A stretch of 64,000 bases of DNA from Streptomyces chartreusis NRRL 3882 (GTDB lineage Bacteria > Actinomycetota > Actinomycetes > Streptomycetales > Streptomycetaceae). The notes under the pieces are model-generated. The model worked only from the letters and a program-made list of their open reading frames with translations, had not been told where the DNA came from and did not search any database. The stretch lies in contig NZ_LT963352.1 in the NCBI RefSeq assembly GCF_900236475.1, forward strand, positions 5,708,001-5,772,000, given 5' to 3'. Positions 1-7,867 of the stretch are shown here, piece after piece (position 1 is the stretch's first letter; each line of letters starts with the position of its first letter). The position numbers and the translations under genes were made by a program.

Positions 1-2
1 TG

Positions 3-677
3 GCCGCCCACCGGGTGGACGGCGTCCTGCTGGTCTCGGTCCACGCGGACGATCCGCTGCCCGACCTGCTGTCCCAGCTGGACATCCCGGCGGTGATCAG
101 CGGCCCGCGATCGGCGGGGGAGACGCTGCCGTCGGTCGACTCGGACAACTACGGCGGCGCCCGGCAGGCCGTCGAGCACCTGCTCTCCCGCGGCCGCCGC
201 CGGGTGGCCCACATCACCGGCCGCCTCGACGTCTACGGCGCCCAGCGCCGCATCGACGGCTACCGCGACGCGCTGAGCGACGCGGGCCACGAGGCCGACG
301 AGGCGCTGATCGAGCCGGGCGACTTCACGGAGGAGGGCGGCAGCCGTGCCATGGCGGCGCTGCTGGAGCGCCGGCCCGACCTGGACGCGGTCTTCGCCGG
401 CTCCGACGTCACCGCGGCCGGTGCCCGCCATGCGCTGCGCGAGGCGGGGCGCCGCATCCCCGACGACGTGGCGCTCGTCGGCTACGACGACTCCGCCATC
501 GCCCGCCACATGGAACCGCCCCTGACCAGCGTCCGCCAGCCCATCGAGGAGATGGGCCGCCGGATGATAGACCTCCTCCTCACGGAGGTCGCCGACCGCC
601 GCCCCCTGGCGTCCCGGGGGCTGGACCGACGGCAGGTGGTCCTGGCCACGGAGCTGGTGCCCCGGTCGTCGTCGTGA
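3..677 (+). CDS. LacI/GalR-family transcriptional regulator, C-terminal part
   Basis: The reading frame is open from the window edge, so the N-terminal DNA-binding helix-turn-helix lies outside and only the ligand-binding part is seen. The visible 225 residues look like a periplasmic-binding-protein-like domain of LacI type: DGVLLVS near the start, the hinge-proximal pattern VDSDNYGGARQAVEHLLSRG, the HITG segment, and the dimer-side block DDVALVGYDDSAIARHMEPPLTSVRQP, which is very typical of the family. The effector is probably a sugar, but nothing here tells which. The gene ends 4 bases inside the next gene (ATGA-like overlap), so the two are probably co-transcribed. Confidence 0.88.
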   Translation, partial: AAHRVDGVLLVSVHADDPLPDLLSQLDIPAVISGPRSAGETLPSVDSDNYGGARQAVEHLLSRGRRRVAHITGRLDVYGAQRRIDGYRDALSDAGHEADEALIEPGDFTEEGGSRAMAALLERRPDLDAVFAGSDVTAAGARHALREAGRRIPDDVALVGYDDSAIARHMEPPLTSVRQPIEEMGRRMIDLLLTEVADRRPLASRGLDRRQVVLATELVPRSSS

Positions 678-1495
678 CGCCGCATCCCCTGCTGGAGATC
701 ACCGAGGTCGCTCGGACCGAGCCGTATCTGCGCACGGTGGGCGAGGTCTTCCGGGCCTTCCGCGACCAGGACTCGGGCTGCGTGTCGTACGGGGTCCGGC
801 TCGCCGACGGGGAACGCTGGTTCGTGAAGGAGGCGACGACCGACGCCGCCGAGCGGTCGCTGCACCGCGCCTGGGCCTTCCACCGGGCGGTACGGCATCC
901 GGCGATCGTCCCCCAACTGCACCGGTTCGCCACGGGGGACGGACGTACGGCGGTGGTGCTGCCCTGGCGCCGAGGCGAGTCCCTGTACTCGCCCGCGTCG
1001 CTGCGGCACGCAGGTCCTCTGGCCCGCTTCCAGGACCTCCCCGTCCCCCGGGTGCTGCGGACCATCGGCCATCTCCTGGATGCCCACCTGGCGGTGGAGG
1101 CCGCGGGATTCGTCGCCGTCGACCTCTACGACGGCGCGTTCCTCTACGACTTCGACGCCGGCGAACTCCACCTGATCGACCTGGACGAGTACCGCCCGGG
1201 CCCGTTCGTGCTCCAGGCGGACCGCCTGCCGGGCTCACGGCGCTTCATGGCCCCGGAGGAATGGCAACGCGGCTCGACGATCGACACCCGCACCACCGTG
1301 CACGCCCTGGGCCGCGCCATTCGCCTCCTGCTGAACACGGCCGGCGAGAAGCCCACGTGGCGAGGGACGGCGGCCCAACTGGCGCTCGTGCAACGGGCCA
1401 CGCGCACGGACCCGGCCGAACGCTTCACGAGCGTGGCGGAGCTGACGGCGGCGTGGCGCCGCTCGGCGCACGGAGCCCCGGGCACCGCCGCATGA
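674..1495 (+). CDS. Serine/threonine protein kinase-like protein
   Basis: This 273-residue protein has a kinase-fold layout. WFVKEA fits the nucleotide-binding lysine. The catalytic-loop position reads VAVDLYDGAFLYD rather than HRDLKPxN, the metal-binding position reads LIDLDEY rather than DFG, and FMAPEEW matches the APE motif. The activation segment and the C-lobe DTRTTVHALGRAI are also recognisable. The Asp residues needed for catalysis may be present, but the motifs are divergent, so it could be an atypical kinase or a phosphotransferase of antibiotic-kinase type. It overlaps the preceding LacI-type gene by 4 bases and its end overlaps the convergent Nudix gene by about 70 bases. Confidence 0.65.
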   Translation: MTPHPLLEITEVARTEPYLRTVGEVFRAFRDQDSGCVSYGVRLADGERWFVKEATTDAAERSLHRAWAFHRAVRHPAIVPQLHRFATGDGRTAVVLPWRRGESLYSPASLRHAGPLARFQDLPVPRVLRTIGHLLDAHLAVEAAGFVAVDLYDGAFLYDFDAGELHLIDLDEYRPGPFVLQADRLPGSRRFMAPEEWQRGSTIDTRTTVHALGRAIRLLLNTAGEKPTWRGTAAQLALVQRATRTDPAERFTSVAELTAAWRRSAHGAPGTAA

Positions 1496-1955
1496 CGTCC
1501 ACGCCGTCCGGCACGAACGCCCACCGCCGCAGCGCCTCCTGAAGCTCCCGCTCCCCGACCCAGCCGTGCCAGGCGATCTCGGCCGGGTCGGGAGCGAGGG
1601 GCTCGGCGACGACCGCCTCGTGCACGCCCAGCCAGTACGGGCTGATCGCCCCTCGCAACAGGAACTTGAAGACGAACCGCACCTGCACCCGAACCCCCAG
1701 CTCCTCGGCCAGCTCCCGGACCGCGGCCTCCTCGTACGTCTCCCCGACCTCGACGCCCCCGCCGACCAGCCAGTCGTAGTGGCCCGGGAACCGGGACACG
1801 TGCTCCGGCCTCCGGTACACCAGCACCCGTCCCCACGGGTCACGGCAGACCGTGGTCGCGACCCGGTGCAGCCAGCCGTGCCGGATCGCCTCGTCCCGGT
1901 CGACGACCCCGATCACCCTGTCCCGCTCGTCGACCCGCTCCACCGGCTCACCCAT
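1425..1955 (-). CDS. Nudix hydrolase
   Basis: A 176-residue protein starting at ATG 1955 (MGEPVERVDERDRVIG). It carries a full Nudix box, GGVEVGETYEEAAVRELAEELG, matching GX5EX7REUXEEXGU. The N-terminal VDERDRVIGVVDRDEAIRHGWLHR resembles IPP-isomerase-like or YfcD-like Nudix proteins, which hydrolyse or rearrange nucleoside-diphosphate-linked substrates. The exact substrate cannot be told. It starts 27 bases after the MFS gene stops, so the two probably form an operon. Its 3' end overlaps the convergent kinase-like gene by 71 bases. Confidence 0.82.
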   Translation of the reverse strand: MGEPVERVDERDRVIGVVDRDEAIRHGWLHRVATTVCRDPWGRVLVYRRPEHVSRFPGHYDWLVGGGVEVGETYEEAAVRELAEELGVRVQVRFVFKFLLRGAISPYWLGVHEAVVAEPLAPDPAEIAWHGWVGERELQEALRRWAFVPDGVDVMRRCPGLRAPSGATPPSAPPRS

Positions 1956-1981
1956 GGCGTCACGATCGCACAGAGGGACAG

Positions 1982-3172
1982 TCAGACCCTCGCCTCTGCC
2001 GGACGCCGGGCCAGGTAGACGGCCGCCGTCGACACCAGGACCGCCATGCAGGCGATGAAGACCAGGCCCGCGCCCTCCAGGCCGATCCGGTCCGTCAGAA
2101 GGCCGACGCCGATCACCGGGACCGAGATGCCGGCGTAGGCGACGACGAACAGCGTCGAGAGCACCGCCGCCCGCCGGTGCTCGGGAGACGCCCCGGCGAC
2201 CTCGGACAGCGCGGCGCGGAACGCCAGGCCCTGCCCGGCGCCGCCGACGAGTGCGCTCAGGACCACCAGTGACATCAGGTCCCACCGCAGCGCGCCCGCG
2301 AGCAGGGCCAGCCCCGCGAGGAGTCCGGCGCAGCCCAGCGGGAGGGAGCGCCGCACACCGACCCCGCCGACCGCCAGTTGCCCGCCCGTCGACGCGAAGA
2401 ACGCCAGCGCGACGACCAGCCCGCTCACGGCGTGGTCGTCCACGTGCAGGGACTCGGCGAGGAATTCCGGGCTGACCGAGGTGAACACCCCGAAGAGGGC
2501 GAACCCCGCGAACGAGGCGATCGCCGCGGGGGCGAACACCGCCCGCACCTGCGGGGGCAGCGCGGGGCGCTGCGGCCGGACGGCGCGCAGCGGTCTCCGC
2601 TCCCGTACGGTCTCCGCGAGCCGCAACAGGACGGCGGCCGACCCGGCCACCAGCACGAGGTGCGTGACGAACGGCAGGTACAGCGGCCAGCCGGCGTACT
2701 GCGCGAGCACGCCGGAGAGCAGCGGGCCGCAGCCCAATCCGCCCATGTTGGCGGCCGTCGCCACCAACGTGGCCCGGGAGGCGCCGCCGTCCGGGGCGAG
2801 TTCCATCACGTACGCCGTGGCCGCACCGGTGAACAGACCCGCGGACAGTCCTGACAGCAGTCGCCCCGCGTACAGCCAGCCCAGCCCGGTGGCGCACAGG
2901 AAGCAGACGGCGCTCGCCGCCGCGAGGCCCAGGCCGCACAGCAGCACCGGGCGCCTGCCCACGGCGTCCGAGGCGTTGCCGACCAGTAGCAGAACCCCGA
3001 TGACCCCGAAGGCGTACAGGGCGTACACCACGGTCACCGTCAGCTCGGAGAACCCGAACTTGTCCTGGTAGAGGGGGTAGAGGGGAGTCGGCAGCGTGGT
3101 GCCGGCCATGCACACGGCGAACACCGTCCCGCTGAGCACGCACGCAAGCCACCCTCGGCGCTCACCGTCCAT
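1982..3172 (-). CDS. MFS transporter (drug/metabolite exporter type)
   Basis: A 396-residue integral membrane protein with about 12 hydrophobic helices. The first starts at LACVLSGTVFAVCMAGTTLPTPLYPLY, and the MFS loop 2-3 motif is seen as GNASDAVGRRP. Repeated Gly/Ala-rich helices such as GLFTGAATAYVMEL support the major facilitator fold, of the AraJ/Bcr-like class that exports drugs or sugars. The substrate is unknown. The gene is separated from the upstream tRNA-His by a strong hairpin and is followed closely by the Nudix gene. Confidence 0.85.
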   Translation of the reverse strand: MDGERRGWLACVLSGTVFAVCMAGTTLPTPLYPLYQDKFGFSELTVTVVYALYAFGVIGVLLLVGNASDAVGRRPVLLCGLGLAAASAVCFLCATGLGWLYAGRLLSGLSAGLFTGAATAYVMELAPDGGASRATLVATAANMGGLGCGPLLSGVLAQYAGWPLYLPFVTHLVLVAGSAAVLLRLAETVRERRPLRAVRPQRPALPPQVRAVFAPAAIASFAGFALFGVFTSVSPEFLAESLHVDDHAVSGLVVALAFFASTGGQLAVGGVGVRRSLPLGCAGLLAGLALLAGALRWDLMSLVVLSALVGGAGQGLAFRAALSEVAGASPEHRRAAVLSTLFVVAYAGISVPVIGVGLLTDRIGLEGAGLVFIACMAVLVSTAAVYLARRPAEARV

Positions 3173-3226
3173 GCCGCCGACCGTAAGCCCGGCCGCTGCC
3201 CGGCCCTGGACCGGCGCGCCAAAAGC

Positions 3227-3263
3227 ATCAGCCGGTGGCTTCGACGCGAAGCCACCGGCTGAT
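3227..3263 (-). terminator. Rho-independent terminator downstream of tRNA-His
   Basis: A perfect 17-bp stem (arms 3227-3243 and 3247-3263) with a 3-base loop is followed, in the minus direction, by GCTTTT. It lies 8 bases past the tRNA 3' end and before the MFS gene, so it ends the tRNA transcript and insulates the MFS gene. Confidence 0.85.
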
Positions 3264-3270
3264 TACTCAG

Positions 3271-3344
3271 GGTGAGTGACGGGACTCGAACCCGCGGCAT
3301 CCTGGACCACAACCAGGTGCTCTACCAGCTGAGCTACACCCACC
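3271..3344 (-). tRNA. tRNA-His (anticodon GTG)
   Basis: A full cloverleaf can be folded. The acceptor stem GTGGGTG pairs with CACTCAC, the D-arm is TAGCTCAGCTGGTAGAGCA, and the anticodon arm CTGGT-TGTGGTC-CAG carries GTG. The T-arm is GCGGGTTCGAGTCCCGT. The extra G-1 opposite discriminator C73, the identity element of tRNA-His, is encoded (position 3344 against 3271). CCA is not encoded. Confidence 0.95.
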
Positions 3345-3458
3345 ACGACCGGCTTGGAGGTCAGTGATTTCCCCGACCGGCCGAGAAAAAGTGTACAGGG
3401 TCCGAAGGGGTGCTCGCGCCCGGCTTTCGCGGCGCCCCTCCGCGGGCCCCCGGCACGG

Positions 3459-4061
3459 CTACTGCGCAGGCAGCACGTGCTTCGCGGCGATCTTCCTCGC
3501 GGTGTCCGAGTCGGGCCCGGGCTGCGGGACGAAGACGGCCTCGCGGTAGTAGCGCAGCTCGGCGATGGATTCGCGGATGTCGGCGAGCGCCCGGTGGTTG
3601 CCGTTCTTCTGCGGGCTGTTGAAGTACGCCCGCGGGTACCACCGGCGGGCCAGCTCCTTGATCGACGAGACGTCGACGATCCGGTAGTGCAGGTAGTCCT
3701 CCAGCGTCGGCATGTCACGCAGCAGGAAGCCGCGGTCCGTGCCGACGGAGTTGCCGCACAGCGGGGCCTTGCCCGGCTCCTTGACGAACTCCCTGACGTA
3801 CGTCAGGACCTGCTCCTCGGCGTCCTTCAGCGTCGTGCCGTCCGGCAGCTCGGCGAGCAGCCCGGACGAGGTGTGCATCTGACGCACCACGTCCGGCATC
3901 GTCTCCAGCGCGCGGTCCGGCGGCCGGATGACGATGTCCACGCCCTCGCCGAGCACGTTCAGCTCGGAGTCGGTGACGAGGGCGGCCACCTCGATGAGCG
4001 CGTCGTCCGACAGCGAGAGGCCGGTCATCTCGCAGTCGATCCACACCATGCGATCGTTCAT
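3459..4061 (-). CDS. orn: Oligoribonuclease Orn
   Basis: A 3'-5' exoribonuclease that finishes RNA decay by turning 2-5-nt oligomers, including pGpG from c-di-GMP breakdown, into mononucleotides. The DEDDh exonuclease motifs are visible: VWIDCEMTGL at the N terminus (D and E), CGNSVGTDRGFL (D), and HRALADIRESI (H and D) near the C terminus. ATG 4061 gives 200 residues, the usual length in Streptomyces. A GTG nine bases upstream is a possible alternative. In S. coelicolor orn neighbours adpA, as it does here. The tRNA-His gene follows. Confidence 0.95.
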   Translation of the reverse strand: MNDRMVWIDCEMTGLSLSDDALIEVAALVTDSELNVLGEGVDIVIRPPDRALETMPDVVRQMHTSSGLLAELPDGTTLKDAEEQVLTYVREFVKEPGKAPLCGNSVGTDRGFLLRDMPTLEDYLHYRIVDVSSIKELARRWYPRAYFNSPQKNGNHRALADIRESIAELRYYREAVFVPQPGPDSDTARKIAAKHVLPAQ

Positions 4062-4148
4062 GTGTCTCACCTTACGGTGAGCCGCCGCGGGCCGGACCGG
4101 CCGTGCGGTGACCTCGTGGCCGGCGGCGCGCCTGCGTGCCGAAACGGC

Positions 4149-4188
4149 ACCGGGCCCGCGCGGAGGCTCACCTCCCCGCGGGCCCGGT
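4149..4188 (-). terminator. Long hairpin terminator after adpA
   Basis: A 12-bp GC stem (4149-4160 with 4177-4188) encloses a second 5-bp stem GGAGG/CCTCC with a CTCA loop. It starts 8 bases after the adpA stop in the minus direction. There is no long U-run, which is common for Streptomyces terminators. Confidence 0.7.
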
Positions 4189-4195
4189 CACCGGC

Positions 4196-5485
4196 TCACG
4201 TCGCGCTGCGCTGCCCCGGCAGACTCGCCCGGCTCGGCACGTAGGCCTCCCGCCCGTTGTCCGACGCGGACGACGCCGACGCGGACAGGGCCGGGGACGA
4301 TCCGACCGCGCTCGCCGCCGCCGTACGGCGGGACTGGAGCGGGACGGGGTGCTCCGGATGCAGCGAGGCGGGCGCCTGGCCCGGCTGGCCGGGATGCCCC
4401 GCGGGCCCGGACATGCCGGACCCGGGACCGCCCGGTGCGGCCTCGGTGTCCTGCGGCCGCTCGCCCTGCGGGCGCCGGGCGCGGTACGCCGCCCGGTAAG
4501 CGGCCGGCGACGAGCCCAGCTGGCGGCGGAAGTGTCCGCGCAGGGCGACCGGCGACCGGAAGCCGCAGCGCCCCGCCACCTCGTCCACCGAGTAGTCCGA
4601 CGTCTCCAGCAGGCGCTGCGCCTGGAGAACCCGCTGCGTGATCAGCCACTGCAGCGGCGCGCTCCCGGTCAGCGAGCGGAAGCGGCGGTCGAACGTACGA
4701 CGGCTCATGTACGCGCGTGCCGCCAGCGTCTCCACGTCGAACTGTTCGTGGAGGTGCTCCAGCGCCCAGGCGACGACCTCGGCGAGCGGGTCGGCGCCGA
4801 TCTCCTCCGGTAAAGACCTGTCGAGGTAGCGCTCCTGCCCGCCGCTTCGGCGCGGGGGCACGACGAGGCGCCGGGCCAGGGCCCCTGCCGCCTCGTTGCC
4901 GTGGTCCGTGCGCACGATGTGCAGGCACAGGTCGATGCCCGCGGCCGTGCCCGCCGACGTCAGCACGTCGCCGTCGTCGACGAACAGCTCCCGCGGATCG
5001 ACGTGCACCGACGGATAGCGCTTCGCCAGCGTCGGCGCGTACATCCAGTGTGTCGTCGCGGGTCGGCCGTCCAGCAGGCCCGCCGCCGCGAGGACGAAGG
5101 CGCCGGTGCACAGCCCGACGATGCGGGCGCCCTCCTCGTGTGCCCGGCGCAGCGCGTCGAGCGCCTCGTCGGGTGGCGGAGAAGTGATCGAACGCCAGGC
5201 CGGTACGACGACCGTGCCCGCGCGCGAGATCGCTTCCAGGCCATGCGGTGCGGTGAGTTCCAGGCCCCCTGTGGTCCGCAGTGGGCCGTCCTCGCCGCCG
5301 CACACCAGCAGTCGGTAGCGCGGCACGCCGGCGTCCTGGCGGTCAATCCCGAACACCGACAAAGGTATGGAACTCTCGAAGATGGGGCCGCCGCTGAACA
5401 GCAGCACCGCAACGATCTCCTTGCGACGTCGCCCGGAAAGCTTCCGGGCCGCGGCTTCCGGCGCGGCAGTGGAGTCGTGGCTCAT
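4196..5485 (-). CDS. adpA: AdpA, AraC-family master regulator of development and secondary metabolism (bldH)
   Basis: 429 residues. An N-terminal DJ-1/PfpI (GATase1-like) dimerisation domain (about residues 25-200, with EIVAVLLFSGGPIFESSIPLSVFG and IVGLCTGAFVLAAAGLLDGR) is followed by a linker. Then come two AraC helix-turn-helices (about 240-340, VETLAARAYMSRRTFDRRFR and VDEVAGRCGFRSPVALRGHFRR), and last a Ser/Ala/Pro-rich tail. I recognise this sequence as Streptomyces AdpA. Leu225 in the interdomain linker is encoded by TTA (4811-4813 on the plus strand reads TAA), the codon that makes AdpA translation depend on the bldA tRNA. It binds TGGCSNGWWY-type sites and regulates sporulation, secreted protease and antibiotic genes. 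Confidence 0.97.
   Translation of the reverse strand: MSHDSTAAPEAAARKLSGRRRKEIVAVLLFSGGPIFESSIPLSVFGIDRQDAGVPRYRLLVCGGEDGPLRTTGGLELTAPHGLEAISRAGTVVVPAWRSITSPPPDEALDALRRAHEEGARIVGLCTGAFVLAAAGLLDGRPATTHWMYAPTLAKRYPSVHVDPRELFVDDGDVLTSAGTAAGIDLCLHIVRTDHGNEAAGALARRLVVPPRRSGGQERYLDRSLPEEIGADPLAEVVAWALEHLHEQFDVETLAARAYMSRRTFDRRFRSLTGSAPLQWLITQRVLQAQRLLETSDYSVDEVAGRCGFRSPVALRGHFRRQLGSSPAAYRAAYRARRPQGERPQDTEAAPGGPGSGMSGPAGHPGQPGQAPASLHPEHPVPLQSRRTAAASAVGSSPALSASASSASDNGREAYVPSRASLPGQRSAT
4811..4813 (-). other. TTA codon (Leu225) in adpA, bldA-dependent
   Basis: The codon is in frame (residue 225, in RSLPEE) and sits in the linker between the DJ-1-like and AraC domains. In Streptomyces TTA codons are read only by the bldA tRNA, so this position gates AdpA synthesis during development. 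Conservation of this TTA in adpA orthologues is established knowledge. Confidence 0.95.
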
Positions 5486-5862
5486 ACTGCTAAGCCCCCC
5501 TCGGTGGTCGCGGCTCCTCGGTTGTGTCGCTCCTGCACGTTTCCCCTCGGTCCTGCACGAGTCCCCCGCCGTAGACAGTCAAGATCGAATCTACTGTGTC
5601 CCGTCGCGCCGCAGTGGCCGGTTCGGCACTCGGCACATTGTCGACTTGGCAACTTGGCGTGAAGCATTCGATCACGAAGCGTTGCACTCGTGGGGCGTGC
5701 AGGGAAGTGCGCCTTGTCGCAGTGGCCAATCCGCGTAGGGTGCGCAGCACCCCTGAGGCCCTTTCCGTGCAGGTCGAACGGGGGTTGGGGGGTGGTCAGG
5801 GAGGGTGATGCACAGGTGCGAGAAGTTGGCTGAAAAGCAGCGTGCGCGTGCGCGGAAACCGG
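5486..5862. promoter_or_regulatory. adpA upstream region, 377 bases without a gene
   Basis: This is the long leader and promoter region of adpA on the minus strand, with no convincing coding frame. It includes TGGCCGGTTC at 5615-5624, a full match to the AdpA-binding consensus TGGCSNGWWY and so a candidate autoregulatory site. AdpA autorepression is known in other Streptomyces. An AT-richer patch around 5640-5690 could hold the promoter. Confidence 0.55.
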
Positions 5863-6195
5863 TCAGCCGACCGGTGTATCCCCGCCAGTGTGCCGTCCAC
5901 CGCGGTGCGACCCGGTTCCGGTGCGGTGGTGCCGGCCCCGGTGGGGGGCCCGGTCCTCGGCCGCCAGCCGGGCCGCGCCGCGCTCGGACTGGCGCAGCAG
6001 GACCCGGCAGGCGCCCGTGACGGCCGCGAGCCCGAGGGCCGTGCCGGCGGCATCGGCCAGGGAGGCGCCGTAGCCGAGGAGCACGACCGGGACGAGCAGG
6101 CAGCTGAAGGCCGCCCAGCGGACCACGTCCGTCGCGGTGTCCCGCGGTGGCGGGGCCGCGTGGTCCGCCTCGGAGGCGGGACGGGATCCGGGCAT
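5863..6195 (-). CDS. Small membrane protein of unknown function
   Basis: A 110-residue protein. After a polar, acidic N terminus (about 25 residues) there are two hydrophobic segments, VVRWAAFSCLLVPVVLLGYG and ALGLAAVTGACRVLLRQ. The C-terminal tail is rich in Arg, His and Gly. No family is recognised. It is divergent from the stress-protein gene, and the two share an intergenic region with a large inverted repeat. The hydrophobic pattern and codon use support a real gene, but the low-complexity tail leaves the exact frame end less certain. Confidence 0.55.
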   Translation of the reverse strand: MPGSRPASEADHAAPPPRDTATDVVRWAAFSCLLVPVVLLGYGASLADAAGTALGLAAVTGACRVLLRQSERGAARLAAEDRAPHRGRHHRTGTGSHRGGRHTGGDTPVG

Positions 6196-6501
6196 GGGTG
6201 CTCCCTGTGGCGTGACTCACGGGGTTCAACGCGTGGCCGGTGAGCAGGTCACTGTGTGACCCGCTCACCTCCACGGGTAAGTGAATCCCGTGCAAACCGC
6301 CTGTACAGCGCAGCAACCATTGCGTTACGGGCGGTGCCTCGTGCATGCTCCCTGGAACCCGCACGCACGGCGGGCGGGATCTGGGCTAAGGAGGCGTGCC
6401 GCCGTACCCTTGGGGGTATGGGGTTGGGAAGACCATTCCCGGACACAGCTCCGCCGCACACTGTTGTCCCTCCCATAAAGGATCACAACGCCGAGACAGC
6501 C
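6196..6501. promoter_or_regulatory. Divergent intergenic region with a 31-base inverted repeat (6239-6269)
   Basis: GGTGAGC-a-GGTCAC-tgt-GTGACC-c-GCTCACC at 6239-6269 pairs 13 bases on each side with one central mismatch pair per arm and a TGT loop. It lies between the divergent membrane-protein gene and the universal-stress gene, closer to the former, so it could be an operator for a dimeric regulator or a hairpin in the leader. Elsewhere in the region only an AAGGAGG (about 6389) without a well-spaced in-frame start stands out. Confidence 0.5.
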
Positions 6502-7029
6502 ATGGCCGGTCACGAATTCTTCGAACCCGCGGACCGCAAGCGGCCCGTCGCCGATCCCACGGCGGCCGAGCCCCTGGCGGCGGAAGAGCCACGCCACTCC
6601 TGCGATCCCGCCTTCAAGCACGGGGTCGTCGTCGGCTTCGACGGCTCCACGTCCAGTGAGCGCGCCCTGGCGTACGCGATCGGCATGGCCCATCGCTCCG
6701 GGTCGGGCCTGATCATCGTCCACGTCGCCAACCGGCTGCCGACCACCGTGTGGGCCGGCTGCGAGCCGCCGGTGTTCGTGGACGTGCCGGACCACCGGAC
6801 CGAGGTGCTCGGGCTGGAGCTGGCGTGTGCGGACTACCTCGCCGAGGTGCCCTGGATCCTGGTCGAGCGCGGCGGCGACATCTGCCACGAACTCGAAGAG
6901 GTCGGCCGGGAGTACGAGGCCGACGCGATCGTCGTGGGGTCGACCCACGGCATCGTCGGGCGGATCTTCGGCTCCGTCGCCGGGCGGCTCGCCAAGCGGG
7001 CGCAGCGGCCCGTCATCGTCATTCCCTGA
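6502..7029 (+). CDS. Universal stress protein (UspA family)
   Basis: 175 residues from ATG 6502 (MAGHEFFEPADRKRP). An in-frame ATG at 6418 is an alternative with a GGGGGT just before it. After an acidic, probably disordered N terminus of about 35 residues comes one Usp domain. It opens VVVGFDGSTSSERALAYAI, has the central strand LIIVHVA, and ends IVVGSTHGIVGRIFGSVAGRL followed by RPVIVIP. The ATP-binding loop is shorter than the classical GX2GX9GS. Such proteins bind ATP or AMP and respond to starvation, hypoxia or redox stress. The target is unknown. Confidence 0.82.
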   Translation: MAGHEFFEPADRKRPVADPTAAEPLAAEEPRHSCDPAFKHGVVVGFDGSTSSERALAYAIGMAHRSGSGLIIVHVANRLPTTVWAGCEPPVFVDVPDHRTEVLGLELACADYLAEVPWILVERGGDICHELEEVGREYEADAIVVGSTHGIVGRIFGSVAGRLAKRAQRPVIVIP

Positions 7030-7066
7030 CGTCACGCAGGAACAACTCCCTTGTGCGGCGCGTAAA

Positions 7067-7107
7067 TCTACCCGCGCGTAGAGGTGTTTGTGCCCTTGTG
7101 AAGGGCA
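7067..7107 (+). promoter_or_regulatory. Two adjacent inverted repeats upstream of the YaaH-like gene
   Basis: TCTACCCGCGCGTAGA (7067-7082) and TGCCCTTGTGAAGGGCA (7091-7107) are both dyads, the second a perfect 7-bp stem with a GTG centre. They lie 46-86 bases upstream of the gene at 7153 and after the stress-protein stop. They could be operators for the downstream gene, or the second could end the upstream transcript. Confidence 0.4.
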
Positions 7108-7152
7108 TATACGGGACACCGCACAACTGCACATGCACTAAGGGAGCCCGCC

Positions 7153-7719
7153 GTGGACAAAGACGTCTCCGCGGGAAGCGGAATCACCACCGTGGCCGGT
7201 CGACTCGCCCTGGGAATCACCCTGTTGGCCTTCGGGCTGGGGCACACCGCTGTGATCGACGGGGTGTCAGCCGCTGACGCCGTGTCAGTCGCCCAGTACG
7301 TGGGCGGCATTGCCCTCTTCGCCGCCGGCTTGCTGGCCCTGCGCGGGGGCGACTCCGTCGGCGGGACGGCGTTCTCGGTGCTCGGGGCGCTGTGGTTCAC
7401 GTGGGCCGTGTCGGCCGACGCGCAGGTCTCCACCAACGCGGCGGGACTGTTCCTGCTGTTGTTCGCGCTGGTGGTGTTGTCGCTGACGTTCGCCGGCGGG
7501 GACCAGCTCGGGCAGGGCGTGTACGGGCTGTTCTTCGTCTCGCTGCTGCTCCTCGCGATCGCCGTGTTCGCCGAGAACGACGGACTCGCGAAGGCCGGTG
7601 GGTGGTTCGCCGTGGCGGCGGGGGCCGTCGCCTGGTACGCGGCCACGGCGGTGCTCGCGCACTGGCCCACGGCGGTTCCGCGACGCGCTGCGGGCCGGGG
7701 AGTGACGGCCACCGGTTAG
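7153..7719 (+). CDS. GPR1/FUN34/YaaH-family membrane protein (acetate/succinate transporter type)
   Basis: 188 residues with six hydrophobic helices and short loops, starting after a short polar N terminus (MDKDVSAGSGITTVAGRLALGITLLAFGLGH). The size, six-helix layout, GGIALFAAGLLALRGGDSVGGTAFSVLGALWFTW block and polar C-terminal tail fit the AceTr/YaaH family, whose E. coli member SatP moves acetate and succinate. The canonical NPAPLGL motif is not seen, so the family call is from overall pattern only. A likely RBS, AAGGGAG, lies about 8 bases upstream. Confidence 0.68.
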   Translation: MDKDVSAGSGITTVAGRLALGITLLAFGLGHTAVIDGVSAADAVSVAQYVGGIALFAAGLLALRGGDSVGGTAFSVLGALWFTWAVSADAQVSTNAAGLFLLLFALVVLSLTFAGGDQLGQGVYGLFFVSLLLLAIAVFAENDGLAKAGGWFAVAAGAVAWYAATAVLAHWPTAVPRRAAGRGVTATG

Positions 7720-7760
7720 CCGCGCAGGCCGGGGAGTTGGGCGGCTTCCCGGCGATGAAA

Positions 7761-7800
7761 ACGGACCCCCTGTGCCTGGTGGCAGCGCGTGGGGGTCCGT
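7761..7800 (-). terminator. glmS terminator
   Basis: Ten-base perfect arms ACGGACCCCC (7761-7770) and GGGGGTCCGT (7791-7800) flank a 20-base loop. In the minus direction they are followed by TTTTC, giving a plausible intrinsic terminator between the convergent YaaH-like gene and glmS. Confidence 0.75.
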
Positions 7801-7826
7801 CCTCTTGTGTGGCCTGTACGGGCGGG

Positions 7827-7859
7827 TGGGGGCTTGTCGCGCAGTTGCCCGCGCCCCCA
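7827..7859. repeat. Streptomyces dispersed hairpin element, copy A
   Basis: GGGGGC (7828-7833) and GCCCCC (7853-7858) flank the conserved core TTGTCGCGCAGTTGCCCGC. The same core occurs at 14277-14313 and, inverted, at 33000-33026. It lies at the 3' side of glmS, where such elements act or look like terminators. This sequence is widespread in Streptomyces genomes. Confidence 0.75.
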
Positions 7860-7867
7860 AGAGCCGA

